NCBI RefSeq assembly: GCF_001612805.1
Contig: NZ_BDBD01000011.1
Span: 496,001 to 560,000 of the forward strand
Origin: Nocardia coubleae NBRC 108252
GTDB lineage: Bacteria; Actinomycetota; Actinomycetes; Mycobacteriales; Mycobacteriaceae
Direction of reading: 5' to 3'
DNA: 64,000 bases
Numbering within the stretch: position 1 is the stretch's first letter; every line of letters begins with the position of its first letter. Below, piece after piece: positions 16,468-26,041 of this stretch. The position numbers were made by a program, and so were the translations under genes. The notes beneath the pieces are model-generated. The model worked only from the letters and a program-made list of their open reading frames with translations, did not search any database and was not told the DNA's origin.

Positions 16468-16719
16468 GCTCCCACCGTATGCGTCGACCGCGGAAGGCCG
16501 GACCGCCCGCAACCACGACACACCGGGCCGTCCGCCGCTACACGTCGCCCTCGAGCCCGGCGGCATCGCCCTACAGGTGGCGAGGGTCTTCGGAGACCGG
16601 CTAGCAGATCACAGGAAGGTGCGCAAGGGTCGGGCGGGCGGAATTTCCGGGCGGTGGTCGGGCCGGTGGGCTGAGTCGGGCGCGGAGGAACCGGGCGAAG
16701 CTGGGGTTCCCCCTCAGAG

Positions 16720-18217
16720 ATGGAGTTGCCTGTGGTTTCGCGACGAGGATTCCTCGCCGGCTTGGCTCTTGCCCCGGTCGTGTATGCGGCCGGGTGTTCG
16801 GTTCGGCCGTCGGTTTCGGCCGCAAACGGCACTCGTCCGCTGCCGATCCCGCCGCTCGCGCCGTCGTCGGTCGGTGCCGACGGTGTCCGGCGCTTCACTC
16901 TGCGCGCCCAGGCGGGCTCGACCGAGGATGTTGCGCGGGGTCTCGACGCCTACCTGGGGTTACAGCGCATCGGTGCTCGGCCCGACGGTGCGGGCGCGGC
17001 GGGGTGAGCGGGTCAAGTTCGCGATCAGCAATGCCCTGCCCGAGGCGACGTCGGTGCATTGGCACGGCATGCACCTGCCCGCGAAGTTCGACGGTGGACC
17101 GCATCAGATGATCGCGCCGGGCGCGGTGTGGACGCCGAGCTGGACGGTGCAGCAGCAGGCCGCGACCCTCTGGTATCACCCGCATCCGCACGGTGCGACG
17201 GAAAAGCATGTGCACCGTGGTCTGTCCGGCTTCTTCCTCATCGATGACGATGCCGCCGATGCCCTGTCCCTACCGAAAGAGTATGGGGTGGACGATATTC
17301 CGCTGGTGATCCAGGACCGCCGGTTCACCGCCGACGGCGCGGTGGACGAGTCCGATCCCACCGATGTGGGCCTGCTGGGCGACACCATCGTCACCAACGG
17401 CATCGCGGGCGCGCACCTGCGGGTCACCACCGAGCGGGTGCGTTTGCGCGTCCTCAACGGCTCCTCGGGCCGGCTCTACAACCTCGCCCTCGCCGACGGC
17501 CGGGCTTTCCACCTGATCGGCACGGACGGCGGCCTGCTACCGAAAGCTGTTGCGCTGGACCAGCTCCAGCTCAGCCCCGGCGAACGCGCCGAGATCGTGA
17601 TCGCGCTGCGACCCGGCGAGAACACCACACTGCGGTCGCTGCCGATCACCGACCGCGCGGGCATCGACCGTGCCGCCGAGTTCGGCTTCGACGACACTTT
17701 CGACATCCTCGCCCTCCAGGCCGCCGAAACCCTACGCCCCAGTCCGTCACTACCCGAGTCTTTGATCCCGATGACCGCACTCGCCGCCGCGACGACCCCG
17801 GCGACACGGTCCTTCGACCTGCAGTGGTTCATGATCAACAACCAGCGCATGGACATGAACCGCATCGACATGACCATCCCCGTGGACACCACCGAGGTCT
17901 GGTCGGTGCGCAACAAGGACAACTGGCCGCACAACTTCCACGTCCACGATGTGCAGTTCCAGATCCTCACCGTCGACGGAAAGGCCCCTCCCCCAGCGCT
18001 ATCCGGCTGGAAGGACACCGTCTACACCAGCTCCGGCTCGACCTACACCCTGGCCATGCGCTTCGCCGACCACACCGACCCCACCTACCCCTACATGTTC
18101 CACTGCCACCTGCTCCATCACGAGGATCAGGGGATGATGGGCCAGTTCCTGGTCCTCGCCCCGGGACAGCGGCCCGCGCCGATGGCCATGGACATGGGCG
18201 CGAAGGGGCATCACTGA
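16720..18217 (+). pseudogene. Multicopper oxidase (laccase/CueO-like), frameshifted near the N-terminus
   Basis: The first frame encodes a Tat-type lipoprotein leader, SRRGFLAGLALAPVVYAAGC. It then reads to EDVARG and drops out of phase. The other frame continues with VSTPTWGYSASVLGPTVRA and the whole oxidase: copper motifs HWHGMHL, WYHPHPHG, NFHVHDVQF and FHCHLLHHEDQGMM are all present, so the copper sites look functional. The switch falls at four G bases, 16937-16940. Such enzymes oxidise cuprous ion or phenols outside the membrane. The 3' end overlaps the convergent SRPBCC gene by seven bases. Loss of function or a sequencing error are both possible. Confidence 0.75.
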
Positions 18218-18690
18218 ACCTGGGCCGCAGTGGCGAGGTAGCGGGCGAGGTTCTCGACCAGTTCGCGGGTGCCCTCTTCACGCTGGGCGCCGGTGTCGAA
18301 TCCGTCCAGGTGGGCGCCGAATTCGACGAGGGTGAGCTTGGTGCCGGTGCTGGTCGGTTCGAATTCCCAGGTGGCGACCGAGGTGGAGATATGGTCGCCG
18401 TTGATCCACATGTCGTAGGTGTAGACGAGGCGTTCGTCGTCGACGATGTCGGTGTAGGTGGCGACGAAGCGGGAGGTCATCTTCCCTTCGAAGGTGCCCT
18501 CGTTGACCTCCTGGCCGCCGACCCGGAAGTCCAGGGAGACCTCACCCTGCTCCCAGCCTTCCTCGCCACCGAACCAGCGGCTCTTGATCGCGGGGTCGGC
18601 GAAGGCCTGGAAGGCGACGGACGGCGCGACGGGCACCTCCCGCTCGATGGTGAACTGGGCGTGCTTGACGGAACGGGTCACGGTGTTCAT
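18211..18690 (-). CDS. SRPBCC (AHSA1-like) domain protein
   Basis: Protein of 159 residues with the START/Bet v1-like fold of the AHSA1 group: FTIEREVPVAPSVAFQAFAD, then WFGGEEGWEQGEVSLDFRVG in the family's usual position, and TKLTLVEFGAHLDGFD near the end. These proteins bind hydrophobic ligands in a cavity and are often encoded with an ArsR regulator, as here; the partner's stop codon overlaps this start. The pair is a common actinobacterial module of uncertain physiological role. Nothing indicates a membrane or secreted location. Confidence 0.85.
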   Translation of the reverse strand: MNTVTRSVKHAQFTIEREVPVAPSVAFQAFADPAIKSRWFGGEEGWEQGEVSLDFRVGGQEVNEGTFEGKMTSRFVATYTDIVDDERLVYTYDMWINGDHISTSVATWEFEPTSTGTKLTLVEFGAHLDGFDTGAQREEGTRELVENLARYLATAAQVQ

Positions 18691-19052
18691 TGTTGTTCTC
18701 CTTCTGAGGATTTCGCGGTTTCGGTGAGCAATGCGGTCAGCCGGTCGAGCTGCCGTTCGGCGGGTGGACGCTGGCGCCCCAGCCAGTCGATCGCGGACCC
18801 GAAGGCACCGGGAACCAACTGGTAGGTGCGCACGCGCCCGACCTTGGCCGAGGCGACGATCCGCCCCGCTTCCAGGGCTTTGAGGTGCTGCACGATCGTC
18901 GGCATCGCGACGTCGAAAGGCGCCGCGAGTTCGGAGACCGACGCGGGTCCCCGCGTCAGCCGTTCGACGATCGCCCGCCGAGTCGGATCCATGAGCGCCC
19001 GGAAGACATCGTCGAGTCTCCCGTCCGCTTCACCGCTCGAATACTTAGGCAC
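18687..19052 (-). CDS. ArsR family winged-helix repressor
   Basis: Protein of 121 residues. The DNA-binding core reads DDVFRALMDPTRRAIVERL, then the recognition region VSELAAPFDVAMPTIVQHLK and a winged hairpin VGRVRTYQLVP. No CxC or similar metal-binding motif is present, so it is probably not a metal sensor; it belongs to the ArsR branch paired with SRPBCC proteins. It overlaps the SRPBCC gene by four bases. The GTG start lies inside a perfect inverted repeat (19039-19066), so the transcript may be leaderless and the protein would then bind over its own start site. Confidence 0.85.
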   Translation of the reverse strand: MPKYSSGEADGRLDDVFRALMDPTRRAIVERLTRGPASVSELAAPFDVAMPTIVQHLKALEAGRIVASAKVGRVRTYQLVPGAFGSAIDWLGRQRPPAERQLDRLTALLTETAKSSEGEQQ

Positions 19053-19066
19053 ATACCTAAGTATTC
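19039..19066. promoter_or_regulatory. ArsR operator candidate covering the start codon
   Basis: A perfect inverted repeat, GAATACTTAGG-cacata-CCTAAGTATTC, with 11-base arms. The GTG start of the ArsR gene lies in its centre. Autorepression is inferred from position and symmetry. Confidence 0.65.
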
Positions 19067-19102
19067 ACACGGACACCCCCTCGCGCAACCCCTGGGCAAG
19101 AA

Positions 19103-19129
19103 AACCCACCGCGGTCCGCGCGGTGGGTT
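19103..19129 (-). terminator. Intrinsic terminator of the 19154-19468 gene
   Basis: Arms AACCCACCGCG and CGCGGTGGGTT pair perfectly around a five-base loop. On the minus strand the hairpin is followed by a short T run. It lies 25 bases past the stop of the hypothetical gene and is a good rho-independent terminator. Confidence 0.7.
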
Positions 19130-19153
19130 CCGGAAGACCCTTGTCGAGTCAGG

Positions 19154-19468
19154 TCAGGCGAGGCGGGCCATGAAGAGCCCACAGAGTGCGATCGCGCTGT
19201 TCAGCCGCTTCCACAGGCGCACCATCGCGAGCTCGAGGATGATGCCGATGCGATCGGCGCAAGTGGTGGCCTCTGCCAGCGCCATCCGGTCGTAGACCAG
19301 GTCCGGGTCGCTGAGAATCTCATCAAGGCGCAGTCCTGACATCGCCTGATCAGTCGTGAGACCGAATTCCGGCAACCAGGTGAGCCGCCACCGGCCGTCT
19401 CCCCCGAGAACCGCCTGTTCGGGGGTCTTGTCGCTACCCATGATCCGATTCGTGCGGTAGATCGCCAT
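19154..19468 (-). CDS. Conserved hypothetical protein, 104 residues
   Basis: Not recognised. The protein has a WRLTWLPEFGLTTDQAMSGL segment, then an acidic DEILSDPDLVYDRMALAEAT and a mixed C-terminal helix ILELAMVRLWKRLNSAIAL. No signal peptide, zinc motif or DNA-binding motif is clear. ATG 19468 is preceded by GAGGAGG and was preferred to the in-frame GTG one codon earlier. The gene stands alone and is followed by a strong intrinsic terminator, which supports it being real and separately transcribed. Confidence 0.65.
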   Translation of the reverse strand: MAIYRTNRIMGSDKTPEQAVLGGDGRWRLTWLPEFGLTTDQAMSGLRLDEILSDPDLVYDRMALAEATTCADRIGIILELAMVRLWKRLNSAIALCGLFMARLA

Positions 19469-19657
19469 CACTACCTCCTCGGCAGTCGCTTGCGGCGTCT
19501 ACCTTCCAGCATCCACGGAAATCGAGGCAGACAACAGCTGGCGAATGGAGTGGCAACGGAATATCATCCGCGAACTTCGAGGTGAAACCCCATGAACCCC
19601 AGCGGACACCACCCCGATAGGCAAGCCTTACCATTGACAGCTACCGCGGGGCGATCG

Positions 19658-20740
19658 TCAACTCCGGTCGAATGCCGCGAGAATCTCCTCGGCGGCGAGA
19701 GCGGGGGTGAGCTCCCCGGCGCGAACAGCCGACTCCACCTGCGCGCGAACCTCTTTCACGCGCGGATTCTCGGTCAGACGGCGCAGGATCTGGTCGTGCA
19801 CCATGGTCCAGGTCCAGTCGACCTGCTGACGACGGCGCTTCTCGGCGAACTCCCCCGCCTCGGTGAGCACCCGCCGATGTTCTAGCACGGTGTCCCAGAA
19901 CCTGTCCAGCCCGAGACCTTCCAGCCCACTCATGGTGAGCACCGGCGGTTTCCACAGGGCGTCGTGCGGGTGGATCAGCCGCAGCGCGCCCGAGAGTTCA
20001 CGGGCGGCGCTCTTGGCTTCCATCTCGTGCTTGCCGTCGGCCTTGTTGACCGCCACCACCTCGGCCAGCTCGAGCACACCCTTCTTGATGCCCTGCAACT
20101 GATCTCCGGTGCGGGCCAGGGTGAGGAAGCAGAACACGTCGACCATATTGGCTACGGTCACCTCGGACTGCCCGACGCCGACGGTTTCCACCAGGATCAC
20201 GTCGTACCCGGCCGCCTCGAGCAGCACGATGGTCTCGCGGGTGGCCTTGGCCACGCCGCCGAGCGTGCCCGCCGTGGGCGAGGGCCGGATGAACGCGTCG
20301 GCTTCCAGGGACAGCCGCGCCATCCGGGTCTTGTCGCCGAGGATCGACCCACCGGTACGGGTCGAGGACGGGTCGACGGCCAGCACCGCGACCCGATGCC
20401 CCTTGCCGAGCAGATACATGCCGAGCGCATCGATGAACGTCGACTTGCCCACGCCCGGAACGCCGGTGATCCCGACCCGGTTCGACACCACCGCACCGGC
20501 TTCCCCGCTCACCCGCAGCAGCAGCTGCTGGGCGAGTTCGCGGTGATCGGACCTGGTCGACTCGACCAGCGTGATCGCCCGGGCCAGCGCGGCGCGCTGA
20601 CCGGCGCGGATACCGTCGGCGAGCGCGTCGACGTCGATGGTGCGCGGTGTCCGCGCCACGGCTCGTTCGCCGTTGCGGGGTGCCCCGACACCCGCCGTGG
20701 TGCCCAGGCGGGGATGCCCGCCCTGTGCGGCCTCGTTCAT
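19658..20740 (-). CDS. meaB: Methylmalonyl-CoA mutase-associated GTPase MeaB
   Basis: Protein of 360 residues, a G3E-type P-loop GTPase. It shows the Walker A motif GITGVPGVGKSTFIDALG, the switch region DPSSTRTGGSILGDKTRM, VETVGVGQSEV as the Walker B/G3 region, and NKADG as the base-recognition motif. A C-terminal dimerisation tail follows. MeaB gates adenosylcobalamin delivery to methylmalonyl-CoA mutase and protects it from inactivation. It lies downstream of mutB on the same strand with 142 bases between, and forms one locus with mutA and mutB. Confidence 0.93.
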   Translation of the reverse strand: MNEAAQGGHPRLGTTAGVGAPRNGERAVARTPRTIDVDALADGIRAGQRAALARAITLVESTRSDHRELAQQLLLRVSGEAGAVVSNRVGITGVPGVGKSTFIDALGMYLLGKGHRVAVLAVDPSSTRTGGSILGDKTRMARLSLEADAFIRPSPTAGTLGGVAKATRETIVLLEAAGYDVILVETVGVGQSEVTVANMVDVFCFLTLARTGDQLQGIKKGVLELAEVVAVNKADGKHEMEAKSAARELSGALRLIHPHDALWKPPVLTMSGLEGLGLDRFWDTVLEHRRVLTEAGEFAEKRRRQQVDWTWTMVHDQILRRLTENPRVKEVRAQVESAVRAGELTPALAAEEILAAFDRS

Positions 20741-20882
20741 GTCCGTGTCCCTCCGACCGGCACCGGTCCGCGCTGCCGCCGGCCCGATGCCTCCACCGTG
20801 TGCCCGTCACCCACCCACACCGGCAGGCCCGAACCCGCTGCGCCGCAGGCACATTCGTCCGTGGCGCAGCGGGCCGGCCACA

Positions 20883-23147
20883 TCATGCCGGGGTGTCGCC
20901 CCCGAGCTCGTGGCCGAGCGAGGCACCGAGCTTGCGCAGCAGGTCGATCGCCGCGTCGGCGATGACGGTGCCGGGCGGGAAGATCGCCGCCGCGCCCGCT
21001 TCGTAGAGCTCGTCGAAGTCACCGGGCGGGATGACGCCGCCGACGATGACCATGATGTCGGGGCGACCGACCGAGGCCAGTGCCTGCCGCAGGGCGGGCA
21101 CCAGCGTGAGGTGACCCGCGGCCAGCGAGGAGACACCGACGATGTGCACGTCGTTGTCGGCCGCCTGGCGCGCCACCTCTTCAGGGGTCTGGAACAGCGG
21201 GCCCACATCGACGTCCATGCCGAGGTCGGCGAAGGCGGTCGCGATCACCTTCTGGCCGCGGTCGTGCCCGTCCTGGCCCATCTTGGCGACCAGGATGCGG
21301 GGGCGGCGGCCCTCGGCCTCGGCGAACTCCTCGACCAGCGCGATGGCGGCACCGATGTTGGATGCCTTGCCTGCTTCGTCACGGTACACACCGGACAGGG
21401 TACGGATCTCGGCCTGATGGCGGCCGTACACCTTCTCCAGCGCGTCGGAGATCTCACCGACGGTGGCCTTGGCGCGGGCGGCGTCGATCGCCAGCGCGAG
21501 CAGGTTGTTCTCCATGCCGCCCTCGGAAGAGGCTGCCGCCCGGGTCAATGCGGCCAGCGCCTGTTCGACCGCGACCGGGTCACGTTCGGCGCGCAGACGT
21601 TCCAGCTTCTCGATCTGCTCGGCGCGCACCCGCGAGTTCTCGACCTTGAGGACCTCGACCTCGTGGTCCTCTTCGACCTGGTACTTGTTGACGCCGATCA
21701 CCGGCTGCTGCCCGGTGTCGATCCGCGCCTGGGTGCGGGCGGCGGCCTCCTCGATGCGCAGCTTCGGAATGCCTTCCGAAATCGCCTGCGCCATGCCGCC
21801 GTGCGCCTCCACCTCGGCGATGTGGGCGCGGGCCCGCTCGGCGAGCTGGTGGGTGAGCCACTCGACGTAGTACGAGCCGCCCCACGGGTCGATCGGGCGG
21901 GTGGTGTTGGACTCCTGCTGGATCAGCAGCTGGGTGTTGCGGGCGATGCGGGCGGAGAAGTCCGTCGGCAGCGCGAGGGCTTCGTCGAGGGCGTTGGTGT
22001 GCAGCGACTGGGTGTGGCCCTGGGTCGCGGCCATCGCCTCGATGCAGGTGCGCGCCACATTGTTGTAGGCGTCCTGGGCGGTCAGCGACCAGCCGGAGGT
22101 CTGCGAATGGGTGCGCAGCGACAGCGATTTCGCGCTCTTGGGCTCGAACTTCGAGACCAGCTCGCTCCACAGCAGGCGCCCGGCGCGCAGCTTGGCGACC
22201 TCCATGAAGAAGTTCATGCCGATGGCCCAGAAGAACGACAGGCGCGGCGCGAACTTGTCGACGTCCATGCCCGCGGCGATGCCCGCGCGGATGTACTCCA
22301 CACCGTCGGCCAGGGTGTACGCCAGCTCCAGATCAGCTGTCGCACCGGCCTCTTGGATGTGGTAGCCCGAAATGGAGATCGAGTTGAACTTCGGCATCTT
22401 CGCGCTGGTGAAGGCGAAGATGTCGGAGATGATCCGCATCGAGGGCTTGGGTGGGTAGATGTAGGTGTTGCGGACCATGAACTCTTTCAGAATGTCGTTC
22501 TGAATGGTTCCGGCCAGCTGCTCGGGCGTAACGCCCTGTTCCTCGGCGGCGACGACGTAGAGCGCCAGGATCGGCAGCACCGCACCGTTCATGGTCATCG
22601 AGACCGACACCTGGTCGAGGGGGATCTGGTCGAAGAGCTGGCGCATGTCCAGGATCGAGTCGATCGCCACACCGGCCATGCCGACGTCACCTTGGACGCG
22701 CGGGTGGTCGGAGTCGTACCCACGGTGGGTGGCCAGGTCGAAGGCCACCGACAGACCCTTCTGACCCGCCTGCAGGTTGCGACGGTAGAAGGCGTTGGAA
22801 TCCGCGGCCGTGGAGAAGCCCGCGTACTGGCGGATCGTCCACGGCTGGTTCACGTACATCGTCGGGTAGGGACCACGCAGGAACGGCGCGACACCGGGCA
22901 CCGTGTCGAGCGGATAGCCCTCCGCGACAACGGCGTCACGGTCGGCCTTGGTGAACACCGGCGGCACGTCGATGCCCTCCGGGGTGGCCCAGGTGAGCTG
23001 GTCGGCGGTGGTGTGGTTGGCCGCGGCCGCCTCGGCCACGAATTCCCGCACCTGATCCGCGTCCACGGCGGCGGGCTCGGGCGCCCGCTCGGTGAGCGGC
23101 ACCTCGGCGAAACTGCCGATGCGGTGCTCGATATCGGATGTGGTCAT
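20883..23147 (-). CDS. mutB: Methylmalonyl-CoA mutase large (catalytic) subunit
   Basis: Protein of 754 residues. The N-terminal TIM barrel binds CoA substrate: [20 protein letters not shown] and [20 protein letters not shown] are hallmark sequences, and the family tyrosine and histidine are present in SGYHIQEAG. The C-terminal flavodoxin-like domain carries the B12 lower-ligand histidine in [13 protein letters not shown], and [17 protein letters not shown] sequence follows. It converts (R)-methylmalonyl-CoA to succinyl-CoA in propionate, odd-chain lipid and branched amino acid metabolism, or the reverse to supply extender units. The ATG overlaps the mutA stop by one base. The length matches the usual large subunit. 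Confidence 0.95.
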   Translation of the reverse strand: MTTSDIEHRIGSFAEVPLTERAPEPAAVDADQVREFVAEAAAANHTTADQLTWATPEGIDVPPVFTKADRDAVVAEGYPLDTVPGVAPFLRGPYPTMYVNQPWTIRQYAGFSTAADSNAFYRRNLQAGQKGLSVAFDLATHRGYDSDHPRVQGDVGMAGVAIDSILDMRQLFDQIPLDQVSVSMTMNGAVLPILALYVVAAEEQGVTPEQLAGTIQNDILKEFMVRNTYIYPPKPSMRIISDIFAFTSAKMPKFNSISISGYHIQEAGATADLELAYTLADGVEYIRAGIAAGMDVDKFAPRLSFFWAIGMNFFMEVAKLRAGRLLWSELVSKFEPKSAKSLSLRTHSQTSGWSLTAQDAYNNVARTCIEAMAATQGHTQSLHTNALDEALALPTDFSARIARNTQLLIQQESNTTRPIDPWGGSYYVEWLTHQLAERARAHIAEVEAHGGMAQAISEGIPKLRIEEAAARTQARIDTGQQPVIGVNKYQVEEDHEVEVLKVENSRVRAEQIEKLERLRAERDPVAVEQALAALTRAAASSEGGMENNLLALAIDAARAKATVGEISDALEKVYGRHQAEIRTLSGVYRDEAGKASNIGAAIALVEEFAEAEGRRPRILVAKMGQDGHDRGQKVIATAFADLGMDVDVGPLFQTPEEVARQAADNDVHIVGVSSLAAGHLTLVPALRQALASVGRPDIMVIVGGVIPPGDFDELYEAGAAAIFPPGTVIADAAIDLLRKLGASLGHELGGDTPA

Positions 23148-25018
23148 CAGGCTCCCACCTTCTCCAGCAGCTGCGACAGGACCGCGACCGCGTCGATGCG
23201 CAGACTCAGGAATCCGTCGGGACGCTGCGTCCCGCTGTAATGCTCGACGGCCTTCTCCGGCCCGGCCAGCAGCACCGTCTCGATCCCGGCGCCGCGCAGC
23301 GCCTCGGCCGCCGCGCCCGCCTCCTCGCCGTAGCGCTTGTCCGCACCACACAGCACCGCGATGCGCGCACCGGAACCGGCTGCGGCAGCGGCGATTCCCT
23401 CGACGGCGAGGGGTCCGGGGTTCACCGACTCGATGCCGCCGGAGGCAAGCACGTTCGCGGTGAAGATGGTGCGCGCGTTGTGTTCGGCCACCGGGCCGAG
23501 CGCCACGATCAACGCCTTGGGCCGCTCACCGTTCACCGCGAGGTAGGCGTCCGAGCGGTTGCGCAGGGCCTCGAACGCGGCACCGTAGCGCACCAGCGAC
23601 GCCTGTTCACGCGCCTGCTCCGACAGCGGCGCCTCGGCGAGGTTCGGGAACTCGTTGACACCGGTGACGGCGGTCTTGCGATGCGCAATGTCGGCGGCGC
23701 GCGCGGCGGCGGTCTCGGCGACGCGCGCGGCGATCAGGCCGGTGTCGAGCGCGGCCGGGTAACCACCGGCGGCCTCGATTTCCTGCATGAATTCCCAGGC
23801 CTTGGCGGCGAGTTCGTCGGTGAGCGACTCGACATACCACGAACCGGCACCGGGATCCTGCACGTGACCCAGGTGGGATTCCTCGAGCAGCAGCAGCTGG
23901 ATATTGCGGGCCATGCGCTCCGAGAACGACTGTGACACACCGAGTTCGCCCGCGGGTAGGGCGGAGTCGAACGGCTGCACGGTGACCGAATCGGCCCCGC
24001 CGACACCGGCACCGAACGCGGCGAGGGTGGTGCGGAGCAGGTTCACCCACGGATCGCGCTGGGTCATCATGGCCGAGGAGGTGACCGCGTGCTGCGGGGC
24101 GGCACCGAAAGCGGGCGCACCGCACACCTGGGCCACGCGCGCCCAGAGACGGCGGGCGGCGCGGAACTTCACGATGGTGGCGAACTGGTCGTCGGTGGCC
24201 GCGTAGCGGAACTCGAGCTGACCGAACGCATCGGCGATGTCGACGCCCGCACCTGTGAGTGCGCGCAGGTAGGCCAGACCGGCGGCGATCGAGGCGCCGA
24301 GCTCCTGCGCGTCGGCGGCACCGGCGTTGTGGAAGGCGGTGCCGTCGACGGTGATCGCGCGCACCGCTTCGGGACGGGCGATCGCGCGACGAGCCAGCGC
24401 GACGGCCTGCTCGACATCGAGGTCGGCGTGACCGGTGAAGGCATCGGTGAGCGGCGCGGCGCCCAGGCCGACCCGGATCTGGGTGCGGTCCTCGAGCTGG
24501 TAGCCGTCGAGCACCTCGAACACCTGCTCGGCGGCCGCGCTCACCTCGGCACCCGCGACCAGAGACAGCGGCGCGAGTTCGAACAGCACCCCGGACAGGG
24601 CGGTTGCGATCTGCGTCACCGGCACGCCGTGGTCGCCGACCCCGAGCGAGACCGCGCTGACGCCGTTCTCTAGCCCGGTGAGGATGGCGCGGTTGGTGCT
24701 CGCGGCGTCGGCCGAACCGGCGAAGGCGCCGACGAACCAGCCGCGCTGCGGGTCGCGGGTGGCGTCGCCGCCGCGCACGAACGGGAACGTGCCGGGCAGC
24801 GGCTGCTCGGGCAGCTCGTCGCGGCGGGTGTAGAGCGGGGCGATGGTGAGCCCGTCATAGGTGGTCTCGTCGAGCAGATGCTCGGGCTCGGTGGGCAGCT
24901 CGGCGATATCGACCCGTCGCGCCTTGGCCAGCACGCCTGCCACACCCTTGCGCCAGGCGGCGTACTCGGGCACCGGATCCGGTGCGAGACCTGCCCCTGC
25001 CTCTGAACCAATCGGCAT
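23147..25018 (-). CDS. mutA: Methylmalonyl-CoA mutase small subunit
   Basis: Protein of 623 residues, similar in layout to MutB but without the DxHxxG cobalamin ligand: the corresponding stretch reads [13 protein letters not shown]. That is normal for the non-catalytic beta chain of the actinobacterial heterodimer. The N-terminal barrel retains [18 protein letters not shown] and [18 protein letters not shown] 25018 was selected because GGAGGAG precedes it; the frame stays open 31 codons further upstream without a better site. It is the first gene of the mutA-mutB-meaB locus, and the promoter must lie in the 120 bases shared with the divergent TVP38-like gene. Confidence 0.93.
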   Translation of the reverse strand: MPIGSEAGAGLAPDPVPEYAAWRKGVAGVLAKARRVDIAELPTEPEHLLDETTYDGLTIAPLYTRRDELPEQPLPGTFPFVRGGDATRDPQRGWFVGAFAGSADAASTNRAILTGLENGVSAVSLGVGDHGVPVTQIATALSGVLFELAPLSLVAGAEVSAAAEQVFEVLDGYQLEDRTQIRVGLGAAPLTDAFTGHADLDVEQAVALARRAIARPEAVRAITVDGTAFHNAGAADAQELGASIAAGLAYLRALTGAGVDIADAFGQLEFRYAATDDQFATIVKFRAARRLWARVAQVCGAPAFGAAPQHAVTSSAMMTQRDPWVNLLRTTLAAFGAGVGGADSVTVQPFDSALPAGELGVSQSFSERMARNIQLLLLEESHLGHVQDPGAGSWYVESLTDELAAKAWEFMQEIEAAGGYPAALDTGLIAARVAETAAARAADIAHRKTAVTGVNEFPNLAEAPLSEQAREQASLVRYGAAFEALRNRSDAYLAVNGERPKALIVALGPVAEHNARTIFTANVLASGGIESVNPGPLAVEGIAAAAAGSGARIAVLCGADKRYGEEAGAAAEALRGAGIETVLLAGPEKAVEHYSGTQRPDGFLSLRIDAVAVLSQLLEKVGA

Positions 25019-25137
25019 AGCTGCTGTTCTCTCCTCCGTCACGGCGAACCGGGATGTGTCCGGTTCGCCTCCGATGCTATCTGTGACATCGTGTCCACCC
25101 ACTGGGGCCATCCCCTACCGACCGGTACGCTGTCGCG

Positions 25138-25827
25138 GTGCTCCAGCTGATCCGCTCCCCCCGACTGCTGCTGACCCTGGCCGGGTTGGCGGCCCTGTTC
25201 GTGGTGGCGATGCTGGTTCCCCTTCCCGGCCCACAGCAGGTCAGGGACTGGGCAGGCGGCGTGGGACCGCTGCTTCCCCTGCTGTTCTTCCTCTTCTACT
25301 CCCTCGTCGCGGTCGCGCCGGTACCGCGCACCGTACTGACACTCACCAGTGGGGTGCTGTTCGGTCCGCTGCTCGGGTCGGTCATCGCCCTCGGGGCCAC
25401 GGGCGTGAGCGCCGGTCTCGCCCTGCTCGGAGTGCGGGCGATCGGCCGGGCGCGAGTCGCCGAGCACCTCACCCATCCGGCGGTGCGGGCGGTCGACCTG
25501 CGACTGGCGCAGCGCGGCTGGCTCGCGGTGGCAGCGCTGCGGCTCATCGCGTTCGCGCCGTTCTCGGTCGTGAACTACTGCTGCGGATTGTCGTCGGTGC
25601 GCTTCACCCCGTACCTGCTCGCGACGGTGGTCGGCTCGGCGCCGGGGACCATCGCGACGGTCGTGCTGGCCGACGCGCTGACCAGCGGCACGCACCCGGC
25701 CGCGATCGCGGTGTCGCTGGTGTGTCTCGCCTTCGGATTGCTCGGTCTGATCGTCGATGCCCGGATGCCGGTCGTTGCCCCGGAAACCGATGCCCCCTAC
25801 TCCAGGGGCATGGTGTCGCGCCGGTGA
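25138..25827 (+). CDS. TVP38/TMEM64 (VTT domain) membrane protein
   Basis: Protein of 229 residues with about six hydrophobic helices. The VTT signature region is visible as VAPVPRTVLTLTSGVLFGPL near residue 60, with a re-entrant FAPFSVVNYCCG loop and LATVVGSAPGTIATVVLAD further on. The family, related to DedA, lies in the cytoplasmic membrane and is linked to lipid scrambling or transport in other organisms; the bacterial role is mostly unknown. The GTG start is divergent from mutA. Its stop overlaps a palindrome that begins the promoter region of the lipid biosynthetic genes. Confidence 0.8.
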   Translation: MLQLIRSPRLLLTLAGLAALFVVAMLVPLPGPQQVRDWAGGVGPLLPLLFFLFYSLVAVAPVPRTVLTLTSGVLFGPLLGSVIALGATGVSAGLALLGVRAIGRARVAEHLTHPAVRAVDLRLAQRGWLAVAALRLIAFAPFSVVNYCCGLSSVRFTPYLLATVVGSAPGTIATVVLADALTSGTHPAAIAVSLVCLAFGLLGLIVDARMPVVAPETDAPYSRGMVSRR

Positions 25828-25860
25828 TCGATCACAATTGAGAAAGTGATCTTCTTCACA
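25824..25860. promoter_or_regulatory. Palindrome and CRP/FNR-like site upstream of the biosynthetic operon
   Basis: GTGATCGATCAC at 25824-25835 is a perfect palindrome. At 25846-25860, GTGA-N6-TCACA matches the CRP-type consensus TGTGA-N6-TCACA at nine of ten fixed positions. Both lie about 200 bases before the acyltransferase gene at 26042. A -10-like TATAGA follows downstream of them. Control by a CRP-family protein is a hypothesis. Confidence 0.4.
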
Positions 25861-26041
25861 TCTGGAAGTTGTGACTAAGCCGTCTTTCAGAATTCTCACA
25901 GAGTTATAGACTCCGGATAGCCCAGGGTTCGCCAGCTACATCCGGTGCGGGATCCAGAGCAACACCCGGTGTCGCGTCCCGTCTTCACCGCTTCCATTCA
26001 CCGCCGTTCTCGGCACGTTCTCCACCATGAGGTGACCCGGC

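Noticed and set aside
20637..23240. Very long plus-strand open frame opposite mutB
   Set aside because: It is antisense to mutB and meaB, has no start context, and reads as a shadow of third-position GC codon bias; the mutB protein is unmistakable.
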